Source of the DNA: Lumnitzera littorea
Taxonomy: Eukaryota > Streptophyta > Magnoliopsida > Myrtales > Combretaceae
Assembly (NCBI GenBank): GCA_024138015.1
Contig: JAMXBB010000010.1
Location: 50,407,872 to 50,471,871 of the forward strand
DNA length: 64,000 bases
Direction: 5' to 3'
Positions 52,340 through 64,000 of the stretch are shown here, one piece after another. Made by a program: the position numbers and the translations under genes. Numbering within the stretch: the stretch's first letter is position 1; each line of letters opens with the position of its first letter. The notes under the pieces are model-generated. The model was not told where the DNA came from, did no database searches, and saw only the letters and a program-made list of their open reading frames with translations.

Positions 52340-52395
52340 CTATCCGGCTCCTAAAACCATGCTAACTGTCATTATCTATGGATTTTTGATTTTAT
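52340..52395. other. Out-of-register recombination junction in the array
   Basis: At about 52367 the text runs from CATGCTAAC (about +208 from the anchor) into TGTCATTATC (about +57). The anchor spacing becomes 754 bp, so this is a 147-bp partial duplication or, equally, a two-monomer stretch that lost about 460 bp. I see no obvious homology at the joint. Confidence 0.75.
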
Positions 52396-55300
52396 GTTAT
52401 TATCAATTTTAAATTCAAGCGTTGCATCTTTTTATGTGCTAATCTTTTTCTACTTGTTCCCTAGAATCCTTAAATTATGAACCTTTACTATCCGGATCCT
52501 TAAACCAAGCTAACCTACTTATTGGGAACATAGGCCATTTGATGGGAGCATTCATTCTTCTTGAATGAAGCTTTGGCAATTTAGGAGCCTTGCCTCTCGA
52601 TAGTTTAGGAATTTTTGTTATTCCAAGTAATCCAATCTGGTTATCCATTGTCCGTAGGAGGAAGATTTTTCCAAAACATCTTTACAATACCAAGAGGACG
52701 GATCCTCATGACTCCAAGATATGAAACCGAATAATCCTTCTTTTTGGGATTCTTGTAATCCATAGTTTATGTACCCTGGTTATTCTCGATCGTGAAATCA
52801 AATAATCAATCTTATTTAGTGACTAAGGTTGATCCAGATGTTCTCAGAACCACCAATGTACGGATCCCGATTGTTCTCAATTTTGATGGCAAGTAATCCC
52901 TCTTTTAGATGCTATGTTTATTCAACAAGAAACCTCAGTTATTCTTGGAAGAAGCTCTAGAAATTTAGGTATCGTCGTTCTTTGCGGATTTTTGAAACTA
53001 AGTTATGCCCAATTGTAAATTCAAGCAATTCATCTTTTTATGAGCTAATCTTTTTCAGCACGTTCCCTAAAATCCTTAAATTACGAACCTTTGCTATCCA
53101 ACTCCTAAAACCATGCTAACCTACTTATTGGAAACATAGGCTATCTGATAGGAGCATTCGCTCTTCTTGAAAGAAGCTTTGGCAATTTAAGAGCCTTGGT
53201 TCTCCTTAGTTTAGGAATTTTTGTTATTCCAAGTAATTCGATTAGGTAATCTGTTGTCCATGAAGGGAGGATTTTTCCAAAACTTCTTTGCAATCCCTAA
53301 AGGATGGATCCTCGCGACTCTGAAATATGAGACCGAGTAATCTTTCTTTTTAAGGATTCTTGTAATCCATAGTTTACGTAGCCTAGTTATTCTCGATCAT
53401 GAGATCAAATAATCAATCTTATTTGGTGACCAACGTAGCTATAGAAGTTCTCGAAAACCCCCAGAAAATAGACCCCGGCTGTACTCAATTTTGAGTGTAG
53501 GTAATTACCCTTTTAGGCGCTATGTTTATTCAACATGAAACCTCAGTTATCCTTAGAAGAAGCTCTGGCAATTTAGGCACCATCATTATTTACGGATTTT
53601 TCATTTTATGTTATTCTCAATCTTAAATTCAAGCGATTCATCTATTTATGAGCTAATCTTTTGCTACATGTTCCCTAAAATCCTTAGATTACGAACCTCC
53701 GCTATCTAGATCCTAAAACCAAGCTAACTTACTTATCAGGAACATAGGCTATCCGATAGGAGCATTTGCTCTTCTTGAATGAAGCATTGGATATTTAGGA
53801 GCCTCAGTTCTCCTTAGTTTAAGAATTTTTGTTATTCCAAGTAATTCAATCTAGTAATCCGTTGTCCATGGAGGGAAAATTTTTCCAAAACTTTTTTGAA
53901 ATTCTTCGAGGACAGATCCTCACGACTCTAAAATATGAAACTGAATAATCCTTCTTTTTATGGATTCTTGTAATCCATAGTTTACGTACCTTAGTTATTC
54001 TCGATCGTGAAATCAAATAATTAATCTTATTTGGTGAACAATGTTGCTCTAGAAGTTCTCAAAACACCCAAAGTACGAATCTTGATTGTTCTCAATTTTG
54101 AGGGTAAGTAATCCTTCTTTTAGGTGCTATATTTACTCAACAAGAAACCTTGGTTATTCTCGGAAGAAGCACTGGCAATTTAGGCACCGTCATTATCTAC
54201 GAGTTTTTGAAACTAAGTATTTCTCAATTGTAAATTCAAGCGATTCACCTTTTTATTAGCTAAACATTTTCTACACATTCCTTGAAATCCTCAAATTACG
54301 AACCTCTGCTATCCGGCTGTTAAGACCATGCTAACCTACTTATTGGAAACGTAGGCTATCTGATAGGCGCACTCGCTCTTCTTCAAAGAAGCTTTGGCAA
54401 TTTAAGTGCCTCGGTTCTCCTTAGTTTAGGAATTTTTGTTATTATAAGTAATTCAATCTGGTAATCCGTTGTCCGCGAAGAGAAGATTTTTCCAAAACTT
54501 CTTTGCAATCCTTAATAGACGGATCCTTGCGACTCTAAAGTATGAAACCGAGTAATACTTGTTGTTAGGGATTCTTGTAATCCATAGTTTACATACCCTA
54601 GTTATTTTCGATCGTGAAATCAAATAATCAATCTTATTTGGTGACCAACATAGCTCTAGAAGTTCTCAAAATACCCAATGTACGGACCCCTGCTGTACCC
54701 AACTTTGAGTGTAAGTAATAACCCTTTTTGGCACTATGTTTATTCAACAAGAAACCTCGGTTATCCTCGAAAGATGCTCTGGAAATTTAGGCACCGTCGT
54801 TTTCTATGGATTTTTTATTTTATGTTATTCTCAATCTTGAATACAAGTAATTCATCTATTTATGAGCTAATCTTTTGCTACACGTTCTCTAAAATCCTTA
54901 AATTAGGATCCTTCGCTATCCGGAAGCTAAAACCAAGCTAACCTACATATTGGGAACATCGGCTATCTGATAGGAGCATTCGATCTTCTTGAATAAGGTA
55001 TTGGCAATTTTAGAGCCTCAGCTCACCATAGTTTAGGAATTTTTGTTATTCCAAGTAATTCAATCCGGTAATCCGTTGTCTACGGAGGGAAAATTTTTCT
55101 AAAACTTCTTTGCAATCCTTCGAGGACAGATCCTTACCACTCTAAAATATGAAACCAAGTAATCCTTCTTTTTAGGGATTCTTGTAATCCATAGTTTACG
55201 TACCCTGGTTATTCCCGATCGTGAAATCAAATAATCGATCTTATTTGGTGACCAACGTTGCTCGAGAAGTTCTCAGAAACCCCAAAGTACAGATCCCGAT

Positions 55301-57595
55301 TGTTCTCAATTTTGAGGGCAAGTAATCCCTTTTTTAAGTGCTATGTTTATTCAACAAGAAACCTCAATATTTCTTAGAAGAATCTCTTGTAATTTAGGCA
55401 CCATCCTTATTTGTGGACATTTGAAACTAAGTTATGCTCAATCGTAAATTCAAGTGATTCATCTTTTTATAAGCTAATCTTTTTCTACACGTTCCCTAAA
55501 ATCCTAAAATTACGAACCTTTGCCATTTCGCTCCAAAAACCATGCTAACCTACTTATTGGAAACATAGGCTATCCAATAGGAGTATTCGCTCTTCTTGAA
55601 AGAAGCATTAGCATTTTAGGAGCCTCAGTTCTCCTTAGTTTAGGAATTTTTGATATTCCAAGTAATTCAATCTGGTAATCCATTGTCCGCGAAGGGAGGA
55701 TTTTTCCAAAACTCCTTTTCAATCCTTTGAAGATGGATCCTCACGACTCTAAAGTATGAAACCAAGTAATCCTTCTTTTAGGGATTCTCGTAATCCATAG
55801 TTTACGTACCCTGGTTATTCTCGATCGTGAAATCAAATAGTCAATCTTATTTGGTGACCAACGTACTTTAGAAGTTCTCAAAACCCCCAAAGTATGGATC
55901 CCGATTGTTCTCAATTTTGAGTGCAAGTAATCCCACTTTTAGGTGTTATGTTTATTCAACAAGAAACCTCGGTTATTCTCAGAAGAATCTCTTGCAATTT
56001 AACCACCATCTTTATCTACGGACATTTGAAACTAAGTAATTCTCAATTGTAAATTTAAGCGATTCATCTTTCTATGAGCTAATCTTTTTCTACATGTTCC
56101 TTAAAATCATAAATTACGAACCTCTGCTATTCGGCTCCAATAGCCATGCTAACCTACTTATTGGAAACATAGGCTATCCAATAGGAGCATTCGATCTTAT
56201 TGAAAGAAGCATTGGCAATTTAGGAGCCTCGATTCTCCTTAGTTTAGAAACTTTTATTATTCCATGTAATTCAATTTGGTAATCCGTTGTCTACGAAGGG
56301 AGGATTTTCCCAAAACTTCTTCGCAATCCCTAGTGGATGGATCCTCGCGACTCTAAAGTATGAAACTGAGTAATCCTTCCTTTTAGGGATTCTCGTAATC
56401 CATAGTTTACGTACACTGGTTATTCTCGATCGTAAAATCAAATAATCAATCTTATTTGGTGACCAACGTTGCTCCAGAAGTTCTCAGAACCCCCAAAGTA
56501 CGGATCCCGATTGTTCTCAATTTTGGGGGCAAGTAATCCCTCTTTTAGGTGATATGTTTATTCAACAAGAAACCTCGGTTATTCTCAAAAGAATCTCTTA
56601 CAATTAAGGCACCATCATTATCTGTGGACTTTTGAAACTAAGTTATTCTTTATGAGCTAATCTTTTTCTACACTTTCCTTAAAATCCTTAAATTACGAAC
56701 CTCCGCTATCCGGGTCCTAAAAGCAAGCTAACCTACTTATTGGGAACATAGGCTATCCGATGGGAGCATTCGATCTTCTTGAATGAAGCATTGGTAATTT
56801 AGGAGCCTCGGTTCTCCTTAGTTTAGGAATTTTTGTTATTCCAAGTAATTCAATCTAGTAATCTGTTGTTCGCAGAGGGAACATTTTTACAAAAGTTCTT
56901 TGCAATCCTTCGAGGATGGATCCTCACGACTCTAAAATATGAAACCGAGTAATCCTTGTTTTTAGGGATTGTTGTAATCCATAGTTTATGTACCCTGGTT
57001 ATTCTCGATCGTGAAATTAAATAATCAATCTTATTTAGTGACCAACGTTACTCTAGAAGATCTTAGAACCCCCAAAGTACGGATCCCGATTGTTCTCAAT
57101 TTTGAGGGCAAGTAATCCTTCTTTTAGGTGCTATGTTTATTCAACAAGAAACCTCGGTTATTCTCAGAAGAATCTCTTGCAATTTAGGCACCATCGTTAT
57201 CTGCGAACTTTTGAAACTAAGTTATTCTCAATCGTAAATTTAAGCGATTCATCTTCTTATGAGCTAATCTTTTTCTACACGTTCACTAAAATCCTTAAAT
57301 TATGAGCCTTTACTATCCGGCTCCTAAAACCATGCGAACCTACTTATTGGAAACATAGGCTATCCGAGAGGAGTATTCGCTCTTCTTGAAAGAAGCTTTG
57401 GCAAATTAGGAGCTTAGGTTCTCCTTACTTTAGGAATTTTTGTTATTCCAAGTAATTCAATCTCATAGTCCATTGTGCGCGAAGGGAGGATTTTTCCTAA
57501 ACTTCTTTGCAATAACTAGTGGACGGAGCCTTGCGACTCTAAAGTATGAAACCGAGTAATCCTTGTTTTTAGGGATTCTTGTAATCTATAGTTTA

Positions 57596-60500
57596 CGTAC
57601 CCTAGTTATTCTCAATCATGAAATCAAATAACCAATGTTATTTGGTGATAAACGTAGCTCTTGAACTTCCCAGAACCCTCGGAGTACGGACCCCGGCTGT
57701 ACTCAATTTTGAGTGCAAGTAATCACCCTTTTAGGCGCTATGTTTACTTAACAAGAATCGTCGGTTATCTTTGGAAGAAGCTCTACCAATTTAGGCACCG
57801 TCGTTATCTATGGATTTTTGTTTTTATGATATTCCCAATCATAAATACAAGCGATTCATCTATTTATGAGCTAATCTTTTGCTACACGTTTCTTAAAATC
57901 CTTAAATTATGAACCTCAGCTATTCGGGTCCTAAAACCAAGCTAACCTACTTATTGGGAACATAGGCTATCCGATAGGAGCATTCGAAGTTCTAGAATGA
58001 AGCATTGGTAATTTAGGAGGCTCGGTTCTCTTAAGTTTAGGAATTTTTGTTATTCCAAGTAATTCAATCCGGTCATCCGTTGTCCGTGGAGGGAAAATTT
58101 TTCCAAAACTTCTTTGCAATCCTTCGAGGATGGTTCCTTACGACTCTAAAAGATGAAACCGAGTAATCCTTCTTTTTAGGGATTCTTGTAATCCATGGTT
58201 TACATACCTTGGTCATTATCAATCGTGAAATCAAATAATAAATCTTATTTGGTGACCAATGTGGCTCCAGAAATTCTTAGAACCCCTAGAGTACGGATCC
58301 TGATTGTTCTCAATTTTGAGTGCAAGTAATACCTCTTTTAGGTGTTATGTTTATTCGACAAGAAACGCCCAAAGTACGGATCCCGATTGTTCTCAATTTT
58401 GAGGGCAAGTAATCCCTCTTTTAGGTGATATGCTTATTCAAAAAGAAACCTCGGTTATTCTTAGAAGAATCTCTTGCAATTTAGGCACCGTCGTTATCTG
58501 CGGACTTTTGAAACTATGTTATGCTCAATCGTAAATTCAAGCGATTCATCTTTTTATGAGCTAATCTTATTCTACACGTTCCCTAAAATCCTAAAATTAC
58601 GAACCTTTACTATTCGGCTCCAAAAACCATGCTAACCTACTTATTGGAAACATAAGCAATCCAATAGGAGCATTCACTCTTCTTGAAAGAAGCATTGCCA
58701 TTTTAGGAGCCTCGGTTCTCCTTAGTTTAGGAATTTTTGATATTTTAAGTAATTCAATCTAGTAATCCGTCGTCTACGAAGGGAGGATTTTCCCAAAACT
58801 TCTTTGTAATCCCTAATGGACGGATCCTCACGACTCTAAAGTATGAAATCAAGTAATCCTTCTTTTTAGGGATTCTCGTAATCCATAGTTTATGTACCCT
58901 GGTTATTCTCGATCATAAAATCAAATAATCAATCTTATTTGGTGACCAACGTTGCTCCAGAAGTTCTTAGAACCCCCAAAGTACGAATCCTGATTGTTCT
59001 CAAATTTAAGGGCAAGTAATCCCACTTTTAGGTGATTTGTTTATTCAACAAGAAACCTCGGTTATTCTCAGAAGAATCCCTTGCAATTTAGGCACTGTCA
59101 TTATATGTGGACTTTTGGAACTGAGTTATTCTCAATCGTAAATTCAAGCAATTCATCTTTTTATGAGCTAAGCTTTTTCTACACGTTCCCTAAAATCCTA
59201 AATTACGAACCATTGCTAATCGGCTCGTACAACCATGTGAACCTACTTATTGGAAACATAGCCTATCCGATAGGAGCATTCGCTCTTCTTGAAAGAAGCC
59301 TTGGCAATTTAGGAGCCTCGATTCTCCTTAGTTTAGGAATTTTTGTTATTCCAAGTAATTCAATCTAGCAAACTGTTGTCCGTGAAGGGAGGATTTTTCC
59401 AAAACTTCTTTGTAATAACTAGTGGACGGATCCTCGTGACTCTAAAGTATGAAACCGAGTAATCCTTGTTTTTAGGGATTCTTGTAATCTATAGTTTACA
59501 TACCTTGGTTATTCTCGATTATGAAATCAAATAATCAATGTTATTTGGTGACAAACGTAGCTCTAGAAGTTCTCAGAAACCCCGGAGTACGGACCCCAGC
59601 TGTACTCAATTTTGAGTGCAAGTAATCACCTTCTAAGGTGCTACGTTTAGTCAATAAGAATCTTCGGTTATCTTCGGAGGAAGCTTTGCCAATTTAGGCA
59701 CCATTGTTATCTACGGATTTTTGTTTTTATGTTATTCTCAATCATAAATACAAGCGATTCATCTATTTATGACCTAATCTTTTGCTGCATGTTCCCTAAA
59801 ATCCTTAAATTATGATCCTCCACTATCCTGGTCCTAAAACCAAGCTAACCTACTTATTGGGAACATATGTTATCCGATGGGAGCATTCAATCGTCTTGAA
59901 TGAAGCATTGGTAATTTAAGAACCTCAATTCTCCTTTGTTTAGGAATTTTTGTTATTCCAAGTAATTCAATTCGATAATCCAGTGTTCGCAGAGGCAAAA
60001 TTTTTCCAAAACTTCTTTGCAATCCTTCGATGATGGATCCTCATGACTCTAAAATAAGAAAACGAGTAATCCTTCTTTTTAGGAATTCTTGTAATCTAAT
60101 GTTTACGTACCCTGGTTATTCTCGATCGTGAAATCAAATAATCAATCTTAATTAGTGACCAACATTGCTCTAGAAGTTCTCAGAACCCCTAGAGTACTGA
60201 TCCAGATTGTTCTCAATTTTGAGTGTAAGTAATCCCTCTTTTATATGCTATGTTTATTCAACAAGAAACCTTCGTTATTCTCGAAAGAAGCTCTAGCAAA
60301 TTAGGCACCGTCGTTATCTGCGGATTTTTGAAACTAAGTTATTCTCAATAGTAAATTCAAGTGATTCATCTTTTTTTGAGCTAATCTTTTTCTATACATT
60401 CCCTAAAATCCTTAAATTACGAACCTTTGCTATTTGGCTCCTAAAACCATGTTAACCTACATATTGGAAACATAGGCTTTCCGATAGGAGCATTCGCTCT

Positions 60501-63459
60501 TCTTAAAAGAAGCATTGGCAAAATAGGAGCCTCAGTTCTCCTTAGTTTAAGAAATTTTTATATTCCAAGTAATTCAATCTGGTAATCCGTTGTCCGCAAT
60601 GGGAGGATTTTTCCAAAACTTCTTTGCAATCCCTAGTGGACGGATCCTCACGACTCTAAAGTATGAAACCAAGTAATCCTTCTTTTCAGGGATTCTCGTA
60701 ATCCATAGTTTACGTACACTACTTATTCTCAATTGTAAAATTAAATAATCAATCTTATTTGGTGACCAACGTTGCTCCAGAAGTTCTCAGAACCCCCAAA
60801 GTACGAATCCCGATTGTTCTCAATTTTGAGGGCAAGTAATCCCTCTTTTAGGTGATATGTTTATTCAACAAGAAACCTCGGTTATTCTCAAAAGAATCTC
60901 TTGCAATTTAGGCACCATTGTTAACTGCGGACTTTTGAAACTAAGTTATTCTCAATCGTAAATTCAAGCGATTCAACTTTTTATGAGCTAATCTTTTTCT
61001 ATAAGTTCCCTAAAATCCTTAAATTACGAACCTTTGCTATCCGGCTCCAATAGCCATGCTAACCTACTTATTAGAAACATAGGCTATCGGATAGGAGTAT
61101 TTGCTCTTCTTGAAAGTAGCTTTGGCAATTTAAGAGCTTCTGTTCTCCTTAGTTTAGGAATTTTTGTTATTCCAAATAATTTAATTTGGTAATCCGTTGT
61201 TCGCGAAGGGAGGATTTTTCTAAAACTTCTGCGCAATCCCTAGTGCACGGATCCTTGCGACTTTAATGTATGAAACCGAGTAATCCTTGATTTTAGGGAT
61301 TCATGTAATCTATAGTTTACGTACCCTGGTTATTCTCGATCGTGAAATCAAATAATCAAACTTATTTGGTGACAAACGTAGCCCTAGAAGTTCTCAAAAC
61401 CCCCAGAGTACGGACCCCGGCTGTACTCAATTTTGAGTGCAAGTAATCACCCTTTTAGGCGCTATGTTTATTCAACAAGAAACCTCAGTTATCCTCCGAA
61501 GAAGCTTTGGCAATTTAGGCAACATCATTATCTACGGATTTTTGATTTTATGTTATTCTCAATATTAAATACAAGCGATTCACTTATTTATGAGCTAATC
61601 TTTTACTACATGTTCCCTAAAATTCTTAAATTACGAACTTACGTTATCCGGTTCTTAAAACCAAGCTAACCTACTTATTTGGAACATAGGTTATCTGATA
61701 GGAGCATTCGATCTTCTTGAATGAAGCATTGGTAATTTAGGAGCCTCGATTCTCCTTAGTTTAGGAATTTTTGATATTCCAACTAATTCAATTTGGTAAT
61801 CCGTTGTCCTCGAAGGGAGGATTTTTCCAAAACTTCTTTGCAATCCTTCGAGGACGGATCCTCACGACTCTAAAGTATGAAACTGAGTAATCCTTCCTTT
61901 TAGGGATTCTTGTAATCTATAGTTTACGTACCCTGGTTATTCTCGATTGTGAAATCAAATAATCAATCTTATTTGGTGACCAATGTATTTCAGAAGTTCT
62001 CAGAGCCCCCAAAGTACGGATCCCGATTGTTCTCAATTTTGAGTGGAAGTAATCCCTCTTTTAGGTGTTATGTTTATTCAACAAGAAACCTCGGTTATTC
62101 TCAGAAGAATCTCTTGCAATTTAGCCACCATCTTTACCTACGAACATTTGAAACTAAGTAATTCTCAATCGTAAATTCAAGCGATTCATCTTTTAATGAG
62201 CTAATCTTTTTCTATACATTCCCTAAAATCCTTAAATTACGAACCATCACTATTTGGGTCCTAAAACCTAGCTAACCTACTTATTGGGAACATAGGCTAT
62301 CCGATGGGAGCATTCGATCTTCTTGAATGAAGCATTGGTGATTTAGGAGCCTCGATTCTCCTTAGTTTAGGAATTTTTGTTATTCCAAGTAATTCAATCC
62401 AGTAATCCGTTGTTCGCAGAGGAAACATTTTTCCAAAACTTCTTTGCAATCCTTTAAGGACGGATCCTCACGACTCTAAAATATGAAACCGAGTAATCCT
62501 TGTTTTTAGGGATTGTTGTAATCCATAGTTTACGTACCCTGGTTATTCTCGATCATGAAATTAAATAATCAATCTTATTTAGTAACCAATGTTGCTCTAG
62601 AAGTTCTCAAAACCCCCAAAGTATGGATCCTGATTGTTTTTAGTTTTGAGGGCAAGTAATCCCTCTTTTAGGTGCTAGGTTTATTCAACAAGAAACCTTG
62701 ATTACTCTTAGAAAAATCTCTTGCAATTTAGGCACCATCGTTATCTGCGGACTATTGAAGATAAGTTATTCTCAATCGTAAATTCAAGCGATTCATCTTT
62801 TTATGAGCTAATCTTTTTCTATACGTTCACTAAAATCCTTAAATTACGAGCCTTTACTATCCAGCTCCTAGAACTACGCGAACCTACTTATTTGAAACAT
62901 AGGTTATCCGATAGGAGTATTCACTCTTCTTGAAAGAAGCTTTGGCAAATTAGGAGCCTCGGTTCTCCTTAGTTTAGGAATTTTTGTTATTCCAAGTAAT
63001 TCAATTTGGTAGTCCGTTGTGTGTGAAGGGAGGATTTTTCCAAATCTTCTTTGCAATAAGTAGTGGACGAATCCTCGCGACTCTAAAGTATGAAACTGAG
63101 AAATCCTTGTTTTTAGGGATTCTTGTAATCTATAGTTTATGTACCTTAGTTATTCTCAATCGTGAAATCAACTAACCAATGTTATTTGGTGACAAACGTA
63201 GCTCTTGAACTTCCCAGAACCCCTGGAGTACGGACCCCGGCTGTACTCAATTTTGAGTGAAGTAATCACCCTTTTAGGCGCTATGTTTACTCAACAAGAA
63301 TCCTCGGTTATTCTCGAAAGAAGCTTTGCTAATTTAGGCACCGTCATTATCTATGGATTTTTGTTTTTATGATATTCTCAATCATAAATACAAGCGATTC
63401 ATCTATTTATGAGCTAATCTTTTGCTACACATTCCCTAAAATCCTTAAATTATGAACCT
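57596..63459 (+). repeat. Three-monomer higher-order repeat at the right end (about 1820 bp)
   Basis: X-type monomers recur at anchors 57738, 59641, 61462 and 63281: spacings 1903, 1821 and 1819 bp. The first is larger because of an 83-bp partial duplication. Two Y-like monomers sit between successive X copies. X copies at 57738 and 63281 also share GAACTTCCCAGAACC, absent from the two between them. Confidence 0.75.
58345..58428 (+). repeat. 83-bp partial monomer duplication
   Basis: The anchor region appears twice 83 bp apart. After AAGAAAC at 58366 the sequence restarts with CCCAAAGTACGGATCC, giving a second pre-anchor segment and a second anchor at 58428. Confidence 0.85.
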
Positions 63460-64000
63460 TGATGATACGTTGAAAAGGAGTTTAGAAAAAATGAGCGTAA
63501 TACTAGCAAGTATACTGGATTGTATCAAGTAGTATAATGTTGAAAACAAGTGTCGATCCCATGAGGACTTAAGTAGAGTACTCAACTTATGCTAGCTTTA
63601 GTTAATATTTAGGTAAATCAAAAATGGTTTTTTTTTATACTAAAATTAAACTAATTTAACTCAATTACAATGAGATCAAAAGATGATTTGAAAAACTTAT
63701 CAATGGAAAAGTGATGGGAAATCGAGATTCCACCCTAGAGATACTAATCAAGTTGCCATTGAGTTATATAGAGTAATATATGTATGGTTATTTCATTGAG
63801 ATTATAATTCCTTAAATTAAGGATTCCACCTCTAATATAATCAGTCCGCTTCCGCTTTCTAATCAATAGTGGATTCTAGAGTATTATCATACATTTTCCA
63901 ATGATATGATCATCTAATATCTTTAATCCAATTATCCTAATTCCTTAGTGATTAATTGGTTTTAGATATTGCATTAATCTCCCAGTAATCTTTGATTAAA
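63460..64000. other. Unclassified non-satellite DNA at the right edge
   Basis: The satellite stops inside a monomer after TATGAACCT at 63459 and unrelated sequence begins with TGATGATACG. It contains TACTAGCAAGTATACTGG, TATCAAGTAGTA, GTGTCGATCCCATGAGGAC and a short T run near 63628. Strings of this kind recall dispersed repeats common in plant genomes, possibly the start of another LTR element since it opens with TG, but I cannot assign a family. No open frame of note. It may be another insertion cut by the window edge or the true array border. Confidence 0.5.

Larger units (their letters stand above)
45320..63459 (+). repeat. 607-bp tandem satellite, segment E (right half)
   Basis: About 31 monomers. 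Anchors: 45581, 46188, 46795, 47402, 48009, 48592, 49200, 49807, 50414, one lost near 51000, 51551, 52158, 52912, 53520, 54127, 54734, 55341, 55946, 56552, 57131, 57738, 58345, 58428, 59035, 59641, 60248, 60855, 61462, 62068, 62675, 63281. Most spacings are 605-608 bp. Monomers from about 50 kb on belong to variants not seen in the left half: X (CTGTACTC, GGTTATCC, TTTTATGTTATTCTC, TTTTGCTACA) and Y (GAATCTCTTGCAATTTAGG, GGACTTTTGAAACTAAG). No gene is seen. Confidence 0.97.

Noticed and set aside
1..63459. CRISPR-like regular repeats
   Set aside because: The whole 607-bp unit is repeated, with no short repeat and unique spacer structure; this is a eukaryotic satellite.
6075..63459. A CENP-B-box-like motif in the monomer that might mark a centromere
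   Set aside because: I found no match to the core pattern in the monomers, and centromere identity cannot be read from sequence alone.
1..64000. tRNA, rRNA or other structured RNA genes
   Set aside because: I saw no conserved tRNA box motifs or rRNA-like stretches on either strand; a dedicated RNA gene scan would be needed to exclude degraded copies.

Overview
This window is plant nuclear heterochromatin with no recognisable gene. About three quarters of it (roughly 48.6 kb) is one tandem satellite, a monomer of about 607 bp repeated some 81 times head to tail. A plant source is inferred from long TG-bounded LTRs with 5-bp target duplications, transition-rich decay at CpG and CHG sites, and high AT content. 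I cannot name the species.

Layout: satellite 1-2258; solo LTR 1 at 2259-6074 (+); satellite 6075-9699; solo LTR 2 at 9700-13519 (+); satellite 13520-26811; solo LTR 3 at 26812-30585 (+, with a different 3' end); satellite 30586-41885; a related but diverged solo LTR 4 at 41886-45319 (-); satellite 45320-63459; then unrelated non-satellite DNA to 64000, where the array is interrupted or ends. Using the motif CTATGTTTA as an anchor, most neighbouring monomers are spaced 604-609 bp apart, usually 607. The exceptions are a handful of clear deletions and partial duplications.

The array has higher-order structure. In the left 37 kb a series of diagnostic monomer variants (called S-T-M-N-O-P-Q-R here) recurs in the same order four times, with local rearrangements. 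Between 38 and 46 kb variants alternate with a two-monomer rhythm. The last 6 kb follows a three-monomer rhythm of about 1820 bp.

The most striking observation concerns the insertions. LTRs 1, 2 and 3 have three different perfect target duplications, so they look like independent insertions. Yet they entered the 607-bp monomer at offsets 468, 454 and 461 from the anchor, within 15 bp of each other, exactly 7 bp apart and in the same orientation. That target stretch also resembles the 5' terminus of the LTR itself (16 of 21 positions). This suggests site-directed integration into a satellite.

The short open frames in the window (60-147 codons) are by-products of repeat sequence or low-complexity DNA and are not annotated as genes.
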